From NCBI GenBank assembly GCA_023384095.1, contig JAHDXT010000003.1, forward strand, positions 124,001 through 188,000: a stretch of DNA of 64,000 nucleotides. Direction: 5' to 3'. A program made the position numbers and the translations under genes. Shown here piece after piece: positions 35,918 to 45,728 of the stretch. The DNA is from Hyphomicrobiaceae bacterium (lineage in GTDB: Bacteria; Pseudomonadota; Alphaproteobacteria; Rhizobiales; Hyphomicrobiaceae). The notes beneath the pieces were generated by a model. The model searched no databases. It saw nothing but the letters and a program-made list of their open reading frames with translations, and was not told the DNA's origin. The stretch's first letter is position 1, and each line of letters begins with the position of its first letter.

Positions 35918-36337
35918 ATGGCCGAGGCGAAGGCACGGGAGCTGCATCGAATCGAGCGGCCGCTCTCACCGCACCTGCAGATCTATTCGCCGCTGATCAA
36001 CATGGTGATGTCGATCATTCACCGCATCACCGGCGCCGCTCTCTATTTCGGCACGGTCCTGCTCACCTGGTGGCTGCTGGCCGCAGCCGCGGGGCCGGAG
36101 CACTTCGCCACGGCCAGCCGCTTCTTCGGGTCCCTGATCGGCCAGACCGTGCTGTTCGGCTACACCTGGGCGCTGATCCATCATGCCCTCGGGGGCATCC
36201 GGCACCTGATCTGGGATACCGGCCGCGGCTTCGACCTGAGGTCGGTCGACATCATGTGCTGGGGCACCATCATCGGCTCGGTGACGCTGACGGTCGCGCT
36301 CTGGGCCGGCATCATTGCCCTGCGCGGAGGGCTATGA
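35918..36337 (+). CDS. sdhC: Succinate dehydrogenase cytochrome b556 subunit
   Basis: The 139-residue membrane subunit anchors SdhAB and binds haem b and ubiquinone. The family motif [26 protein letters not shown] stands at the start, then three transmembrane helices, with the haem His in [24 protein letters not shown] lies before the ATG at 35918. It is followed by sdhD after three bases. Confidence 0.96.
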   Translation: MAEAKARELHRIERPLSPHLQIYSPLINMVMSIIHRITGAALYFGTVLLTWWLLAAAAGPEHFATASRFFGSLIGQTVLFGYTWALIHHALGGIRHLIWDTGRGFDLRSVDIMCWGTIIGSVTLTVALWAGIIALRGGL

Positions 36338-36340
36338 GTC

Positions 36341-36727
36341 ATGGCCATGCGAACGCCGCTGAAGGACGTCCGGCGTCTCGGCTCCGCCAAGGAAGGCACC
36401 GACCACTTCTGGCGGCAGCGCGTCACCTCGGTGGCCGCCCTGCTGCTGCTGCCGTTCGCGCTCTGGATCGTCCTCGCGCTCGTCGGGGCGGACTACGATG
36501 TCGTAAGGCGGACGCTCGGCAATCCGGTGGTGGCGGTTCTGGTCCTTCTCTTCATCCTGACGAGCATCATGCACATGCGGATCGGGATGCAGGTGATCAT
36601 CGAGGACTACGTGCAGGCCGAGGGCGCCAAGATCGCATTGCTGATGCTGAACACGTTCTTCTCGGTCCTGGTCGGTCTCGCCGGCGCCTTCGCAGTGCTC
36701 AGGCTGAGCTTTGGGGTTGCAATCTGA
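36341..36727 (+). CDS. sdhD: Succinate dehydrogenase membrane anchor subunit
   Basis: The 128-residue protein has three hydrophobic helices (about 28-50, 58-83, 98-122). Motifs [18 protein letters not shown] and [16 protein letters not shown] (haem-side His and the Asp-Tyr of the quinone site) match SdhD. It overlaps sdhA by one base (TGATG), so the two are translationally coupled. Confidence 0.94.
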   Translation: MAMRTPLKDVRRLGSAKEGTDHFWRQRVTSVAALLLLPFALWIVLALVGADYDVVRRTLGNPVVAVLVLLFILTSIMHMRIGMQVIIEDYVQAEGAKIALLMLNTFFSVLVGLAGAFAVLRLSFGVAI

Positions 36728-38577
36728 TGGCGCCAGATACGAACGGCAAGGCGAGCTCCGGCATGGCCAGACCCGCGGTGAAGGGCAGGGCCTATCCGCT
36801 CACCGATCACACCTTCGACGTGGTGGTGGTCGGCGCCGGCGGGGCGGGTCTGCGGGCGGCCCTCGGAGCAGCGCAGTCGGGACTCAAGACGGCGTGCGTG
36901 ACGAAGGTGTTCCCGACGCGGTCGCACACGGTCGCAGCGCAAGGCGGCGTCGCCGCTGCGCTCGGCAACATGGGGCCGGACGACTGGCGCTGGCACATGT
37001 ACGATACCGTCAAGGGCGCCGACTGGCTGGGCGACCAGGATGCGATCGAGTACCTCTGCCGCAACGCGCCGGAGGCAGTCTACGAGCTCGAGCATTACGG
37101 CGTGCCCTTCAGCCGCACGGCCGACGGCCGCATCTACCAGCGCCCGTTCGGCGGCATGACGACGGAGTTCGGCGAGGGCCCGCCGGCGCAGCGCACCTGC
37201 GCGGCGGCCGACCGCACGGGCCATGCCATGCTGCACACGCTCTATGGCCAGTCGCTGCGCTACTCGGCCGAGTTCTTCGTCGAGTATTTCGCGCTCGACC
37301 TGATGATGGACAGTGAAGGCGGCTGCCGGGGCGTCGTCGCCCTCTGCCTCGAGGACGGCACGCTGCACCGCTTCCGCGCCAGCAAGACCATCCTGGCGAC
37401 GGGTGGCTATGGCCGCATCTATTACTCCTGCACCGGCGCCCACACGCAGACAGGCGACGGCAATGGCATGGTGCTGCGCGCCGGCCTGCCGTTGCAGGAC
37501 ATGGAGTTCGTGCAGTTCCATCCGACCGGGATCTACGGCGCCGGCATGCTCATCACCGAGGGCGCTCGCGGCGAGGGCGGCTATCTCACCAACTCCGAGG
37601 GCGAGCGCTTCATGGAGCGCTATGCGCCGCACGCCAAGGACCTCGCCTCGCGCGACGTGGTCTCCCGCTCGATGACGATCGAGATACGGGAAGGGCGCGG
37701 CGTCGGGCCCGAGAAGGACCACATCTATCTCCACCTCGACCACCTCGACCCGAAGATCCTGGCGGAGCGTCTGCCCGGCATCACCGAGAGCGCAAAGATC
37801 TTCGCAGGGGTCGACCTGACGCGCCAGCCGATTCCGGTGCTGCCGACGGTCCATTACAACATGGGCGGCATCCCGACGAACTATCACGGCGAGGTGCTGA
37901 CGCTGACAGACGGCAATCCGGATCACGTCGTGCCGGGCCTGATGGCGATCGGCGAGGGCGCCTGCGTGTCCGTGCACGGTGCCAACCGGCTGGGATCGAA
38001 CTCGCTGATCGATCTCGTCGTATTCGGCCGGGCCGCCGGACTGCGCTGCGCCCAGACGATCGAGCCCGGCGCGGCGCATCCGGAGCTGCCGGGCGATGCG
38101 GCCGACCTGGCGCTCGACCGGCTCGACAGGTTCCGGAATGCGGCGGGCTCCACGCCGACGGCGTCGCTGCGCCTGCAGATGCAGAAAGTCATGCAGAGCA
38201 ACTGCGCAGTGTTCCGCGATGGGCCGGTGCTGGACGAGGGCGTCGAGAAGATCACCGAGGTGTGGAAGCAATCGCGGGACATCAAGGTGAGCGACCGGTC
38301 GCTGATCTGGAACTCCGACCTGATCGAGACGCTGGAGTACGACAACCTGATCGCTCAGGCGGCGGTGACGATGACCGGCGCGGCGAACCGCAAGGAGAGC
38401 CGCGGCGCGCACGCGCGCGAGGATTACCCCGATCGCGACGATGCCAACTGGATGAAGCACACGCTGGCCTGGACCGACGATGCGGCCAACACGGTCACCA
38501 TCAACTACCGGCCGGTGCACACGTACACGCTGACCAACGAGATGCGCTACATCGAGCCGAAGGCGCGGGTCTACTAG
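36727..38577 (+). CDS. sdhA: Succinate dehydrogenase flavoprotein subunit
   Basis: The 616-residue subunit oxidises succinate to fumarate in the TCA cycle and complex II. The FAD site is [15 protein letters not shown]; the covalent FAD His is in [12 protein letters not shown] (near residue 66). Active-site motifs are [22 protein letters not shown], and [22 protein letters not shown]; the C-terminal ...[12 protein letters not shown] is complete. No sdhB follows within the window, whereas sdhCDAB is the normal order; a mobile-element remnant begins within a few dozen bases of its stop. Confidence 0.97.
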   Translation: MAPDTNGKASSGMARPAVKGRAYPLTDHTFDVVVVGAGGAGLRAALGAAQSGLKTACVTKVFPTRSHTVAAQGGVAAALGNMGPDDWRWHMYDTVKGADWLGDQDAIEYLCRNAPEAVYELEHYGVPFSRTADGRIYQRPFGGMTTEFGEGPPAQRTCAAADRTGHAMLHTLYGQSLRYSAEFFVEYFALDLMMDSEGGCRGVVALCLEDGTLHRFRASKTILATGGYGRIYYSCTGAHTQTGDGNGMVLRAGLPLQDMEFVQFHPTGIYGAGMLITEGARGEGGYLTNSEGERFMERYAPHAKDLASRDVVSRSMTIEIREGRGVGPEKDHIYLHLDHLDPKILAERLPGITESAKIFAGVDLTRQPIPVLPTVHYNMGGIPTNYHGEVLTLTDGNPDHVVPGLMAIGEGACVSVHGANRLGSNSLIDLVVFGRAAGLRCAQTIEPGAAHPELPGDAADLALDRLDRFRNAAGSTPTASLRLQMQKVMQSNCAVFRDGPVLDEGVEKITEVWKQSRDIKVSDRSLIWNSDLIETLEYDNLIAQAAVTMTGAANRKESRGAHAREDYPDRDDANWMKHTLAWTDDAANTVTINYRPVHTYTLTNEMRYIEPKARVY

Positions 38578-39350
38578 TCCAGGGTCAGACCCCCTTGAGA
38601 CCTCTGCGTATTCGAGGCCTCCCGAGGGGCACCGTTTCATCCGGTGTTTTTGGCCGGTTTCGGGCTCGCATCGACCTTCTCCAGGCCTCCTGCGAGCGTC
38701 GATAGGCTTGCGGAGGAGACCGCTGCAAGCGCTCTCCCGACGCTTCCGTTCTGTGCGCGATGTAAGTCGGGCGCCGACGATCTGATGGCGGTTTTCCGCT
38801 GGGGGCGGCGGCTCTCGCCGAAAGCGCTGGCCGCGCTCGGCTTCGACGAGAAGCGCAAGAAGGCCCCATGTCACGTCAAGCGCCACGGCAGATCGGACCA
38901 CTCGGAACCGGAGGCGAGCGTGCGGCTGATGGAGTTGGTCGTCAGCCGCGAGAACATGATGGCGGCCTATGTCCGCGTGGTCGGGAACAAGGGCGCGGCA
39001 GGCATCGATGGGATGTCGGTCGCGGACCTGAAGCCGTTCCTGGTCGAGCACTGGCCGCGCATTTATGCCGATCGAATCTACGGCCGCCCCATCCGGGGTG
39101 CATCGGGCTTCGAGCTTTATGGCCCTCTCGCCCTGGCGCGGTCGCCTCATATGCGCTTCCTGTTCGTCAGGCCGGCACTTTGCTTACAGCTTCCTTCGGA
39201 TCCCAGATCGCTCCGGGCACCCTTGCTGTTCGGCTAGCGGTTCCCACACCCAGGGCCCGCAGAGGACTTCCACCTCCAAGTCATCAGCCGGCTACCACCC
39301 CGGCCAAACGGTGCCTCACGGCACCCCGCGCCATGCCTGGCGCACCACGA
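38578..39350 (+). mobile_element. Degenerate retroelement-like region after sdhA
   Basis: These bases hold an 11-mer palindrome GGGTCAGACCC (38582), a short fragment of a group II intron maturase (listed separately) and an open frame whose further residues (YGRPIRGASGFELYG and on) are of the kind seen as spurious proteins near retroelement remnants. No complete intron, transposase or target duplication can be outlined. It is best read as a decayed insertion between sdhA and rpsU. Confidence 0.5.
38920..39063 (+). pseudogene. Group II intron reverse transcriptase/maturase, N-terminal fragment
   Basis: About 48 residues read LMELVVSRENMMAAYVRVVG then NKGAAGIDGMSV and LKPFLVEHWPRI, the conserved N-terminal (RT0) segment of group II intron maturases of the LtrA type. 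The frame then continues into unrelated sequence to a stop at 39237, so all polymerase and maturase domains are missing. It is a dead remnant. Confidence 0.75.
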
Positions 39351-39351
39351 C

Positions 39352-39380
39352 GAAGGGCTGCCCGGTTCGGGCAGCCCTTC
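39352..39380 (-). terminator. Hairpin downstream of rpsU
   Basis: A 13-bp perfect stem GAAGGGCTGCCCG/CGGGCAGCCCTTC with a GTT loop lies about 50 bp after the rpsU stop on the minus strand. There is only a short T run on that strand (TTCGTCG), so it is a probable, not certain, terminator. Confidence 0.75.
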
Positions 39381-39429
39381 AAATCCGTGCCTCGCTGCGA
39401 GGCGGGTCCAGGCGCATTGGTCTCAGCGC

Positions 39430-39702
39430 TCAGCGCGCCGAAGGCGCCCCTGCGCGGCCGCCCCTCGCCGCCGGTTTGGGCTTGGCCGTCTTGCCGGGCA
39501 GCAGGCCCTCGCGCTGCGCGCGCTTCCTGGCGAGCTTGCGTGCGCGGCGCACCGCCTCCGCCTTCTCGCGGGCCTTTCTCTCGGACGGCTTCTCGTAATA
39601 GTTCCGGAGCTTCATCTCCCGAAAAATGCCCTCGCGCTGCATCTTCTTCTTGAGCGCCTTGAGGGCTTGATCGACGTTGTTGTCGCGAACGAGTACCTGC
39701 AC
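39430..39702 (-). CDS. rpsU: 30S ribosomal protein S21
   Basis: The 90-residue protein begins [20 protein letters not shown] (GTG start at 39702) and has the S21 core [20 protein letters not shown]. The C-terminal Arg/Lys/Pro-rich tail is longer than in enterobacteria, as in other Alphaproteobacteria. GGATAGGA precedes the start on the minus strand. It stands downstream of purE-purK, the usual alphaproteobacterial order. Confidence 0.96.
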   Translation of the reverse strand: MQVLVRDNNVDQALKALKKKMQREGIFREMKLRNYYEKPSERKAREKAEAVRRARKLARKRAQREGLLPGKTAKPKPAARGGRAGAPSAR

Positions 39703-39855
39703 GCGGTCCTATCCCGAGCTGTTGATGTCTGGCCTCTAAACACGAGCAACCACACCCACATCGCCGCACGCAAGGGGTGGTCGCTTCGCAAGTTGCACGC
39801 AGCTATAGCAAACTCGCCACGGGAAGTCCACGGGGCGCCGAAGGGCGATGCCGTT

Positions 39856-40959
39856 TCAGCTCCTCGGGCGCAGCCTGTTGACGTGGCCCATCTTGCGTCC
39901 GTTGCGGGGCTGCCGTTTGCCGTAGAGATGGAGCAGCGCCCCGGGGTCCGCCGCCAGCTCCGGCCAGCCGCGGGCGTCCTCGCCGATGAGGTTCACCATC
40001 TCGGCATCCGAGTGCCGGACCGTGGGCCCGAGCGGCCAGCCGGCCACGGCGCGGATGTGGTTCTCGAACTGGCTCACGCCGCAGGCGTCCATGGTCCAGT
40101 GGCCGCTGTTGTGAACGCGCGGCGCGATCTCGTTGACCAGCAGCGGCGGCTCCCCGTGCGGTCCCATGAAGAACATCTCGACGGCCAGCACGCCCGCGTA
40201 GTCCAGCGCCTCGGCGATGCGCCGCGCCATGGCGCGCGCTTGCTCGAGCCCTGCCGGCCCGAGCGGCGAGGGCACGACGGAGCGGCGCAGGATGCCGCCG
40301 GCGTGCGTGTTCTGGGGGAGGTCGTAGAAGTCCATGGCGCCGTCGGCGCCGCGAACGACGAGGACGGAGACCTCGCAGGTGAACGAAAGCCGCTGCTCGA
40401 GGATGGCGGGCGCGAAGCTGATCTCCGCCAGCGCCGCGGCGGGGTCGTCGCCCGGCACGAGGCTGACCTGGCCCTTGCCGTCGTAGCCGAAGCGGCGCGT
40501 CTTCAGGATGCCCGGGGAGGCGAACTGCTGCAGCGCGGCTGCGAGATCGCCGGCATTGTCGACCTGCGCGAAGGGGGCGACCGGGACGCCCAGCGCCGAG
40601 ATGAACCGCTTCTCCGCAAGCCTGTCCTGAGCGATCTCGAGCGCCAGCGCACCCGGCCGGACCGGAACTTGCGCGGAGAGGTGGCGGGCCGCATCGACGG
40701 GCACGTTCTCGAACTCGTAGGTGACGGCGTCCACCGTCGCCGCGAACGCCGTCAGGCGGTCTAGGTCCGTGTAGCCGCCGACGGTGCGCTCGGCGCAGAC
40801 GTCGAAGGCCGGGCACTCCGGCTCGTCGCAGTAGACATGCGTGCGCAGCCCCAGCTTGGCCGCTGCCATGGACAGCATGCGCCCGAGCTGCCCGCCGCCG
40901 AGAACGCCGATGGTGCTGCCGGGCGGCAGCCGATCCGAGCGCAGCCCCGGCTCAGGCAT
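39856..40959 (-). CDS. purK: 5-(carboxyamino)imidazole ribonucleotide synthase
   Basis: PurK carboxylates AIR with ATP and bicarbonate in purine synthesis. The ATP-grasp protein (367 residues from the ATG at 40959) shows [58 protein letters not shown] and [20 protein letters not shown] longer open frame reaches 41007 but lacks homology. The start overlaps the purE stop by eight bases, so both genes are coupled. Confidence 0.95.
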   Translation of the reverse strand: MPEPGLRSDRLPPGSTIGVLGGGQLGRMLSMAAAKLGLRTHVYCDEPECPAFDVCAERTVGGYTDLDRLTAFAATVDAVTYEFENVPVDAARHLSAQVPVRPGALALEIAQDRLAEKRFISALGVPVAPFAQVDNAGDLAAALQQFASPGILKTRRFGYDGKGQVSLVPGDDPAAALAEISFAPAILEQRLSFTCEVSVLVVRGADGAMDFYDLPQNTHAGGILRRSVVPSPLGPAGLEQARAMARRIAEALDYAGVLAVEMFFMGPHGEPPLLVNEIAPRVHNSGHWTMDACGVSQFENHIRAVAGWPLGPTVRHSDAEMVNLIGEDARGWPELAADPGALLHLYGKRQPRNGRKMGHVNRLRPRS

Positions 40960-41455
40960 CGTCCGGGACCTCGGCGACGCCTGCCGTCTGATGCGCGCGG
41001 CGCTCATCGAGACGGGCTGCCAGAGCCGGGTCCTCTAGCGCCAGGATCTGCGCGGCGAGCAATGCGGCGTTCTCCGCGCCGGCCTCGCCGATGGCCAGCG
41101 TTCCCACCGGGATGCCGGCAGGCATCTGCACGATCGAATAGAGGCTGTCCTGCCCCTTGAGCGCGCGGCTTTCGATCGGGACTCCGAGCACCGGCAGAAT
41201 CGTGAGTGAGGCGACCATGCCGGGCAGGTGTGCCGCCCCGCCGGCCCCCGCGATGACGACCTTGAGCCCGCGCTCTCTGGCCGACCTGGCGTAGGCGAAG
41301 AGCCGCTCGGGCGTGCGATGCGCCGACACGATCCTCGCTTCGAAAGGAACCTCGAGCTTGGCCAGCACCTCGGCGGCGCGGCGCATGGTCGGCCAGTCGG
41401 ACTGGCTGCCCATGATGATCCCGACTTTGGACTCGTTCTGACTGGTCGCGGTCAT
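40952..41455 (-). CDS. purE: 5-(carboxyamino)imidazole ribonucleotide mutase
   Basis: PurE rearranges N5-CAIR to CAIR. The 167-residue class I enzyme contains [14 protein letters not shown] (substrate-binding Ser/Asp), [15 protein letters not shown] and [18 protein letters not shown]. The ATG at 41455 is chosen; the frame is open to 41551 through a duplicated 18-bp sequence that would encode a PRRPLT repeat and is not conserved. It is followed by purK. Confidence 0.96.
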   Translation of the reverse strand: MTATSQNESKVGIIMGSQSDWPTMRRAAEVLAKLEVPFEARIVSAHRTPERLFAYARSARERGLKVVIAGAGGAAHLPGMVASLTILPVLGVPIESRALKGQDSLYSIVQMPAGIPVGTLAIGEAGAENAALLAAQILALEDPALAARLDERRAHQTAGVAEVPDDA

Positions 41456-41491
41456 GGTCAGGGGCCTGCGAGGGGTCAGGGGCCTGCGAGG
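41456..41491. repeat. 18-bp direct duplication upstream of purE
   Basis: GGTCAGGGGCCTGCGAGG occurs twice without spacing, directly before the purE start codon (upstream on the minus strand). It occupies the purE leader and could change the spacing of its ribosome-binding site, which is not obvious. Confidence 0.85.
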
Positions 41492-41597
41492 GGCGCTGTA
41501 TCGGCCTGCGGCCGATCTCTGGAAAAGAGGCGCAATTAGCCGACCGGGCATGCTCTTGACAAGGGCATGGCGCGACTTTCAGCCGCGACCGACGCGC

Positions 41598-41804
41598 TCA
41601 GGCGATGATGTCGGGCAGGAGCTGGTCCTCGAGCGCCGTGATCCGGTCCTTGATCTGCAGCTTCCTCTTCTTCAGACGGGTGATCTGAAGCTGATCGGCC
41701 CGAGGCTGGGCTTCGAGAGCGGCAATTTCGAGATCCAGCTCCCGATGCTCGGCGCGGAGCCTGATCAACTGATCGCGGATATCTCGTTCGTCCTGTCGCT
41801 GCAT
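41598..41804 (-). CDS. YdcH family (DUF465) coiled-coil protein
   Basis: The 68-residue protein is almost wholly charged helix: ERDIRDQLIRLRAEHRELDLEI, then RADQLQITRLKKRKLQIKDRI. This heptad pattern is that of DUF465/YdcH small proteins, whose role is unknown. The ATG at 41804 starts the conserved part; an in-frame ATG at 41837 would add 11 residues. It lies next to purE and is divergent from a second DUF465 gene at 42045. Confidence 0.85.
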   Translation of the reverse strand: MQRQDERDIRDQLIRLRAEHRELDLEIAALEAQPRADQLQITRLKKRKLQIKDRITALEDQLLPDIIA

Positions 41805-42044
41805 GCGCGAATTCGGCTGCGCCGCAATCCCTGACACGGCTCCGGCGACACTATTATCGGGATCGCGCGCGGTGGCAAGGGTCCAAAGTGCAAGCTCCGG
41901 AAAATGACCTGGAAAAACGGGAGTTTACAAGTGAGATCAAGCCGCGGTTGTGCTCCAGGTCTGTTGATGACTTGCCGCCCCGGTTGGACATGCGGCGCCA
42001 ATTCTGGCAAGCTTAGAGGGTCTTAAACTCGATCGGAGGGCAAG

Positions 42045-42218
42045 ATGTCGGCGTCCCCACATCTCGCTGAACTGACGGAGAAGCATCGGCTGCTCGAGAG
42101 GAAGATCGAGGAAGAGCTGTCCAGGCCAGCGGTGGATTCCACCAAGGTCAGCAGCTTGAAGCTGGAGAAACTCAGGCTGAAGGACGAGATTGCCCGCCTG
42201 AGCAGGACCCGGCACTAG
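42045..42218 (+). CDS. Second small DUF465/YdcH-type protein
   Basis: A 57-residue product with CGGAGGG 5-6 bases before the ATG. The sequence HLAELTEKHRLLERKIEEEL, then KVSSLKLEKLRLKDEIARL, has the same two-helix coiled-coil pattern as the gene at 41598-41804. It is short but well supported by its ribosome-binding site and family pattern. Function is unknown. The two DUF465 genes are divergent with a 240-bp space between. Confidence 0.88.
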   Translation: MSASPHLAELTEKHRLLERKIEEELSRPAVDSTKVSSLKLEKLRLKDEIARLSRTRH

Positions 42219-42432
42219 GGCCGGCATTCGCGACAGCCGGTCGTTGGAGTCGAGCCGAAGCGAGCTCATGCGGCGTTTCGGCGGTAGGTGGGTTCGAGCG
42301 CGGTGAGTTGACGCCAACTTCCTGCGCTGGGGCGTTCGTTTTCAATCTTCTCGATCCCGGCGACCTCCTTCCGAGCGGCCGCGCGATCGCTCCCGAGCGC
42401 CGCGAGGCTTTCGCTCGGAGAGGTCCACGCTT

Positions 42433-43320
42433 TCAGGCCGGCTGCTTGCCTAGGGTGGGTTTCGGCGGTTTCCGCTTCCGGCGGTGGGTCGCAACGGTGC
42501 CGAGCACAATGAGGCCTGCTCCGGCGAGCGTCGCGCCTCCCGGCACCTCCGCGAACAGCACGTAGCCGAAGATCACGCCCCAGACCAGGGTCGTATAGTG
42601 GACCGGCGCCAGCCGCGCCGCCTCGGCGCGTGCGAACGCCGATGCCAGCAGCAGGTGACCGGCAACCCCCATCAGCCCGATCAGCACGAACATGCCGAGG
42701 TCCGGCAGGCTCGGCGGCGTCCAGACCAGCGCCGCGGCCGGGGCCAGCAGCAGGGCCGGCCCCAGGTTCTGGAACCAGACGATGATCGAAATCGCGTCCC
42801 GCAGCGCGCGCGCCCTGAGCAGCACCAGGGTCAGCGCATAGGCCACCGCCGCGACCACGCAGGCGGCCGTCCCGTAGATGGCGCCGTCGGTGTAATCGCC
42901 GGCGCCCACGCGGGCGCCCGCGATCAGCATCATGCCGGCGAACCCTGCCAGCAGAGCAAGCACGATCCGCGAATCGACGCGCTCCTTGAGGAAGACGGCC
43001 CCGAAAACGGCGATGAACATCGGCGACAGGAACGACAGCGCGACCGCATCGGCGAGCGGGAGCTGGCTCAGGGCATAGAAGAAGGAGGTCGCGGTGACGA
43101 CGACCAGCAGCGAGCGCGTCGCATTGTAGACGACCGTCTCGCGGCCCGGCCATCCCGGCCGGACGAGGCCGAGCAGCAGGGTGGCACAGACGAGGCCAGA
43201 TGCGAACCGGAGGAACGCGATCTGGAACGTCGGATAGCGTGTCGTCAGGGACTTGATGAGCGCATCCATGAGCGAAAGGATGCCGTCGGCGGCAATGGCC
43301 AGGATGATGGCACGGGACAT
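42433..43320 (-). CDS. EamA/DMT family transporter
   Basis: The 295-residue inner-membrane protein has ten predicted helices in two EamA repeats. Visible family segments are LRFASGLVCATLLL, YALSQLPLADAVALSFLSPMFIAVFGAVFLKE and ARLAPVHYTTLVWGVIFGYVLFAEVP. The C-terminus is a basic tail (RRKRKPPKPTLG). The exported metabolite is unknown. It lies 57 bp after the stop of the aspartate dehydrogenase gene on the same strand and might share its transcript. Confidence 0.9.
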   Translation of the reverse strand: MSRAIILAIAADGILSLMDALIKSLTTRYPTFQIAFLRFASGLVCATLLLGLVRPGWPGRETVVYNATRSLLVVVTATSFFYALSQLPLADAVALSFLSPMFIAVFGAVFLKERVDSRIVLALLAGFAGMMLIAGARVGAGDYTDGAIYGTAACVVAAVAYALTLVLLRARALRDAISIIVWFQNLGPALLLAPAAALVWTPPSLPDLGMFVLIGLMGVAGHLLLASAFARAEAARLAPVHYTTLVWGVIFGYVLFAEVPGGATLAGAGLIVLGTVATHRRKRKPPKPTLGKQPA

Positions 43321-43377
43321 CGGCCGGTTACCTCACGAGCCCAGCGCCGAGCACAGGCGAGCTTCGCAATCGGGACG

Positions 43378-44190
43378 CTACGTGCCGATCACCAGCGGCG
43401 AGGTGAGCCGGCGCAGGGCGGCGACGACGCTCAGCGCGGTGATGACCCCCGTCCGCGGGTTCCCGGCAGAGGGAGTGTTCTCGATGGTCATGGTCAGATT
43501 GGAGGAGTCGGACCTCACCAGGATCGTGTGCGTGTTCTGGGTCACGGCGGGGTCGGCCCAGACCTCGACCTCGGTCCGATCCGGCCCGACGCCGGCGAGC
43601 GACAGCGCGACGGAGACGTTGAGGTTGGCGGGAAAGCCCTTCGCGGCCTCGCGCGCAGTACCCGAGAAGACCAACAGCGGCCCGGACAGGCCCTCGAGTG
43701 AGATCCCCTTCTCGACGAGCAGCGGCGCGCCGTCGAGCCCCGCGGGCGGCTTGCGCGTGATGAGCCGCACGGAATGGACGTTGCCCTCGGCCACCGCCCG
43801 CACGGCATCGAGCCCCAGGATGGCGCCGCTCGGCACCACGATGCGCGCACCCGTTTCCCGGGCCAGGTCCACGAGGTGCATATGGCCGAGCAGCGCGCCC
43901 ACGGACAGCGGCATCAGGATGCGTCCCAGGCGGATCGGGGGCTCGGCCGCCGCCAGAAAGCGCGCGGCAGGAACGCACTCGACGACGACGTCGGCTGCCT
44001 CGGCCAGGCCCTCGAGCGGCACGAGCCTGGGCGCGCAGCGGAAGGCCGCCAGGCTGCGTTGCGCCTTGGCCGTGTCCCGCGCCGCAACCGCGGTCAACGC
44101 CAGGCCGTCGATCTCCCCGGCATCGACCCGGCGTGCAACCTCGAGCCCGATTGCTCCCAGCCCGGCGATCGCCAGTGTCGTCGGCTTCAT
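43378..44190 (-). CDS. L-aspartate dehydrogenase
   Basis: The 270-residue protein fits the AspDH family: TTLAIAGLGAIGLEVARRV (Rossmann), VVVECVPAARFLAAAEP, VPSGAILGLDAVRAVAEG, VRLITRKPPAGLDGAP, and near the C-terminus FPANLNVSVALSLAGVGPDRTEVEVWADP, NTHTILVRSDSSNLTMTIEN and NPRTGVITALSVVAALR. AspDH oxidises aspartate to iminoaspartate/oxaloacetate with NAD(P). The ATG at 44190 is the family start. It is divergent from the TctCBA genes 104 bp away, so a link to uptake of a dicarboxylate or amino acid is possible. Confidence 0.9.
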   Translation of the reverse strand: MKPTTLAIAGLGAIGLEVARRVDAGEIDGLALTAVAARDTAKAQRSLAAFRCAPRLVPLEGLAEAADVVVECVPAARFLAAAEPPIRLGRILMPLSVGALLGHMHLVDLARETGARIVVPSGAILGLDAVRAVAEGNVHSVRLITRKPPAGLDGAPLLVEKGISLEGLSGPLLVFSGTAREAAKGFPANLNVSVALSLAGVGPDRTEVEVWADPAVTQNTHTILVRSDSSNLTMTIENTPSAGNPRTGVITALSVVAALRRLTSPLVIGT

Positions 44191-44293
44191 GCCCCGTCTC
44201 CCCGAATTCCGTGTGCTGAGACTTGCCTTGCCCTGCCCGCGCGGTGTTATCATTGTGTGCCCTAAGACATAAAGAACCATCGGAGGACATGCC

Positions 44294-45244
44294 GTGAAGA
44301 GGACGTGGGCCCTTTCATTCGCCCTGCTGCTCGGCGCCGCGCTCGTCTCGCCGGCAGCAGCTCAATATCCTGACCGGCCGGTGAAGCTGATCGTGCCCTG
44401 GGCCGCCGGCGGCGACACCGACAACATCTTCCGGCCGTTCACGCCGCATCTGCAGAAGCACCTCGGCCAGCCGGTGGTGATCGCCAACGTCGGCGGCGCC
44501 TCGGGCACCGTCGGCGCCCGCGAGGCAAGGAACGCACCTGCCGACGGCTACACCGTCTATGCCGTCCACGATTATATCCATCTCACCTATTACGCCGGCA
44601 TCGCCGACGTAAAGTACACCGACTTCGAGCCGGTCTGCCTGATCTCGGCAACACCCTCCGTGCTGACCGCCAGCGCCAAGACGCCGTGGAAGGACTGGAA
44701 GGAGCTCGTCGCCGACGCGAAGAAGCGTCCCGGCGAGATCACCGTCGGCGCGACGCTCGGCTCGACGAGCCACCTCTTCCCGGCCACCATCGAGAAGGCC
44801 GCGGGGATCAAGCTGAAATACGTCTCCTACGACGGCCTGGCGCCGCGCATGAACGCCATCCTCGGCGGCCATATCGATCTCACGGACTCCAACCTCACGC
44901 AGAAGGGCAAGGTCGACGCCGGCCAGCTCCGGTTCCTGGCCATCGCCACGGAGAAGCGCGATCCCGATCTGCCCGGCGTGCCGACCCTGAAGGAGCTCGG
45001 ACTGCAGATCGTCTACGAGGTACAGCGCGGGCTGATGGTGCCCAAGGGCACGCCGGCGCCGGTCAGGGCGAAGCTCGGCGAGGCCTGCGCCAAGGCAGCC
45101 GCCGAGCCCGAGTTCGCAGCGGCGCTCAAGAAGCAGGGCACGCGCGTGTCCTACCTCGACTCCCAGGCCTACGCCGGCTTCCTCGACAAGCTCGATGCCG
45201 ACAACAAGGCGCTGATGACCGATCTCGGGCTCGCGAAGAAATGA
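44294..45244 (+). CDS. tctC: Tripartite tricarboxylate transporter substrate-binding protein (TctC/Bug)
   Basis: The 316-residue periplasmic binding protein begins with a signal peptide cleaved near SPAAAQYPDRP. The Bug-family core VKLIVPWAAGGDTDNIFRPF, ANVGGASGTVGAREA, and VPTLKELGLQIVYEV is clear. The start is a GTG at 44294 with GGAGG seven bases upstream. It captures a carboxylate (or other compound) for the TctBA permease. Its stop overlaps tctB (ATGA). Confidence 0.94.
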   Translation: MKRTWALSFALLLGAALVSPAAAQYPDRPVKLIVPWAAGGDTDNIFRPFTPHLQKHLGQPVVIANVGGASGTVGAREARNAPADGYTVYAVHDYIHLTYYAGIADVKYTDFEPVCLISATPSVLTASAKTPWKDWKELVADAKKRPGEITVGATLGSTSHLFPATIEKAAGIKLKYVSYDGLAPRMNAILGGHIDLTDSNLTQKGKVDAGQLRFLAIATEKRDPDLPGVPTLKELGLQIVYEVQRGLMVPKGTPAPVRAKLGEACAKAAAEPEFAAALKKQGTRVSYLDSQAYAGFLDKLDADNKALMTDLGLAKK

Positions 45245-45726
45245 GGCTAGGCCGCGACGGGGTGATCGGGCTGATCTGCTTCGCGGTCAGCCTGGCCCTC
45301 CTGGTCCAGTCGTTCAGCCTTCCGCAGCTCCCGCTGACGCCGGTCGGCCCGGGCTTCTACCCGCGCATCGTACTCGGTCTGCTCGGGATGGCCGGTCTCG
45401 GCCTGCTGTTGCAGGATCTGCTTGCCGCGCGCGCCGACGGGCCGGTCTCCGGCGGCGAGCCGCGACCAACGGCAGGTGTGCATCGGCGGGTCATTCTGCT
45501 GTTCGGCATCATCGCGGCCTATGTGCTGCTGCTGCCAGTGCTCGGCTTCCGTAGCTCGACCGCGCTGTTCGTGCTGGCGCTGCAGCCGGCAATCGAATGG
45601 CCGGTCACGGCGCGCGCCTGGGCCGCCGTCGTCGCGATCGCCATCGCGACGCCGCTCGCGGCCTATCTCGTGTTCGAGAAATACCTGCTGGTGCTGCTGC
45701 CCCGCGGCAGCCTGACGGGCTGGTAG
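45241..45726 (+). CDS. tctB: Tripartite tricarboxylate transporter small membrane subunit (TctB)
   Basis: The 161-residue protein has four hydrophobic helices and the TctB pattern PLTPVGPGFYPRIVLGLLG near the N-terminus. It overlaps tctC by four bases and is followed two bases later by tctA. It is the small membrane subunit of the permease. Confidence 0.9.
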   Translation: MRLGRDGVIGLICFAVSLALLVQSFSLPQLPLTPVGPGFYPRIVLGLLGMAGLGLLLQDLLAARADGPVSGGEPRPTAGVHRRVILLFGIIAAYVLLLPVLGFRSSTALFVLALQPAIEWPVTARAWAAVVAIAIATPLAAYLVFEKYLLVLLPRGSLTGW

Positions 45727-45728
45727 CC

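Noticed and set aside
42266-42432. Minus-strand open end (GSWRQLTALEPTYRRNAA) beyond the DMT transporter
   Set aside because: It has no start codon with a ribosome-binding site and only continues an antisense frame; there is no recognisable family.
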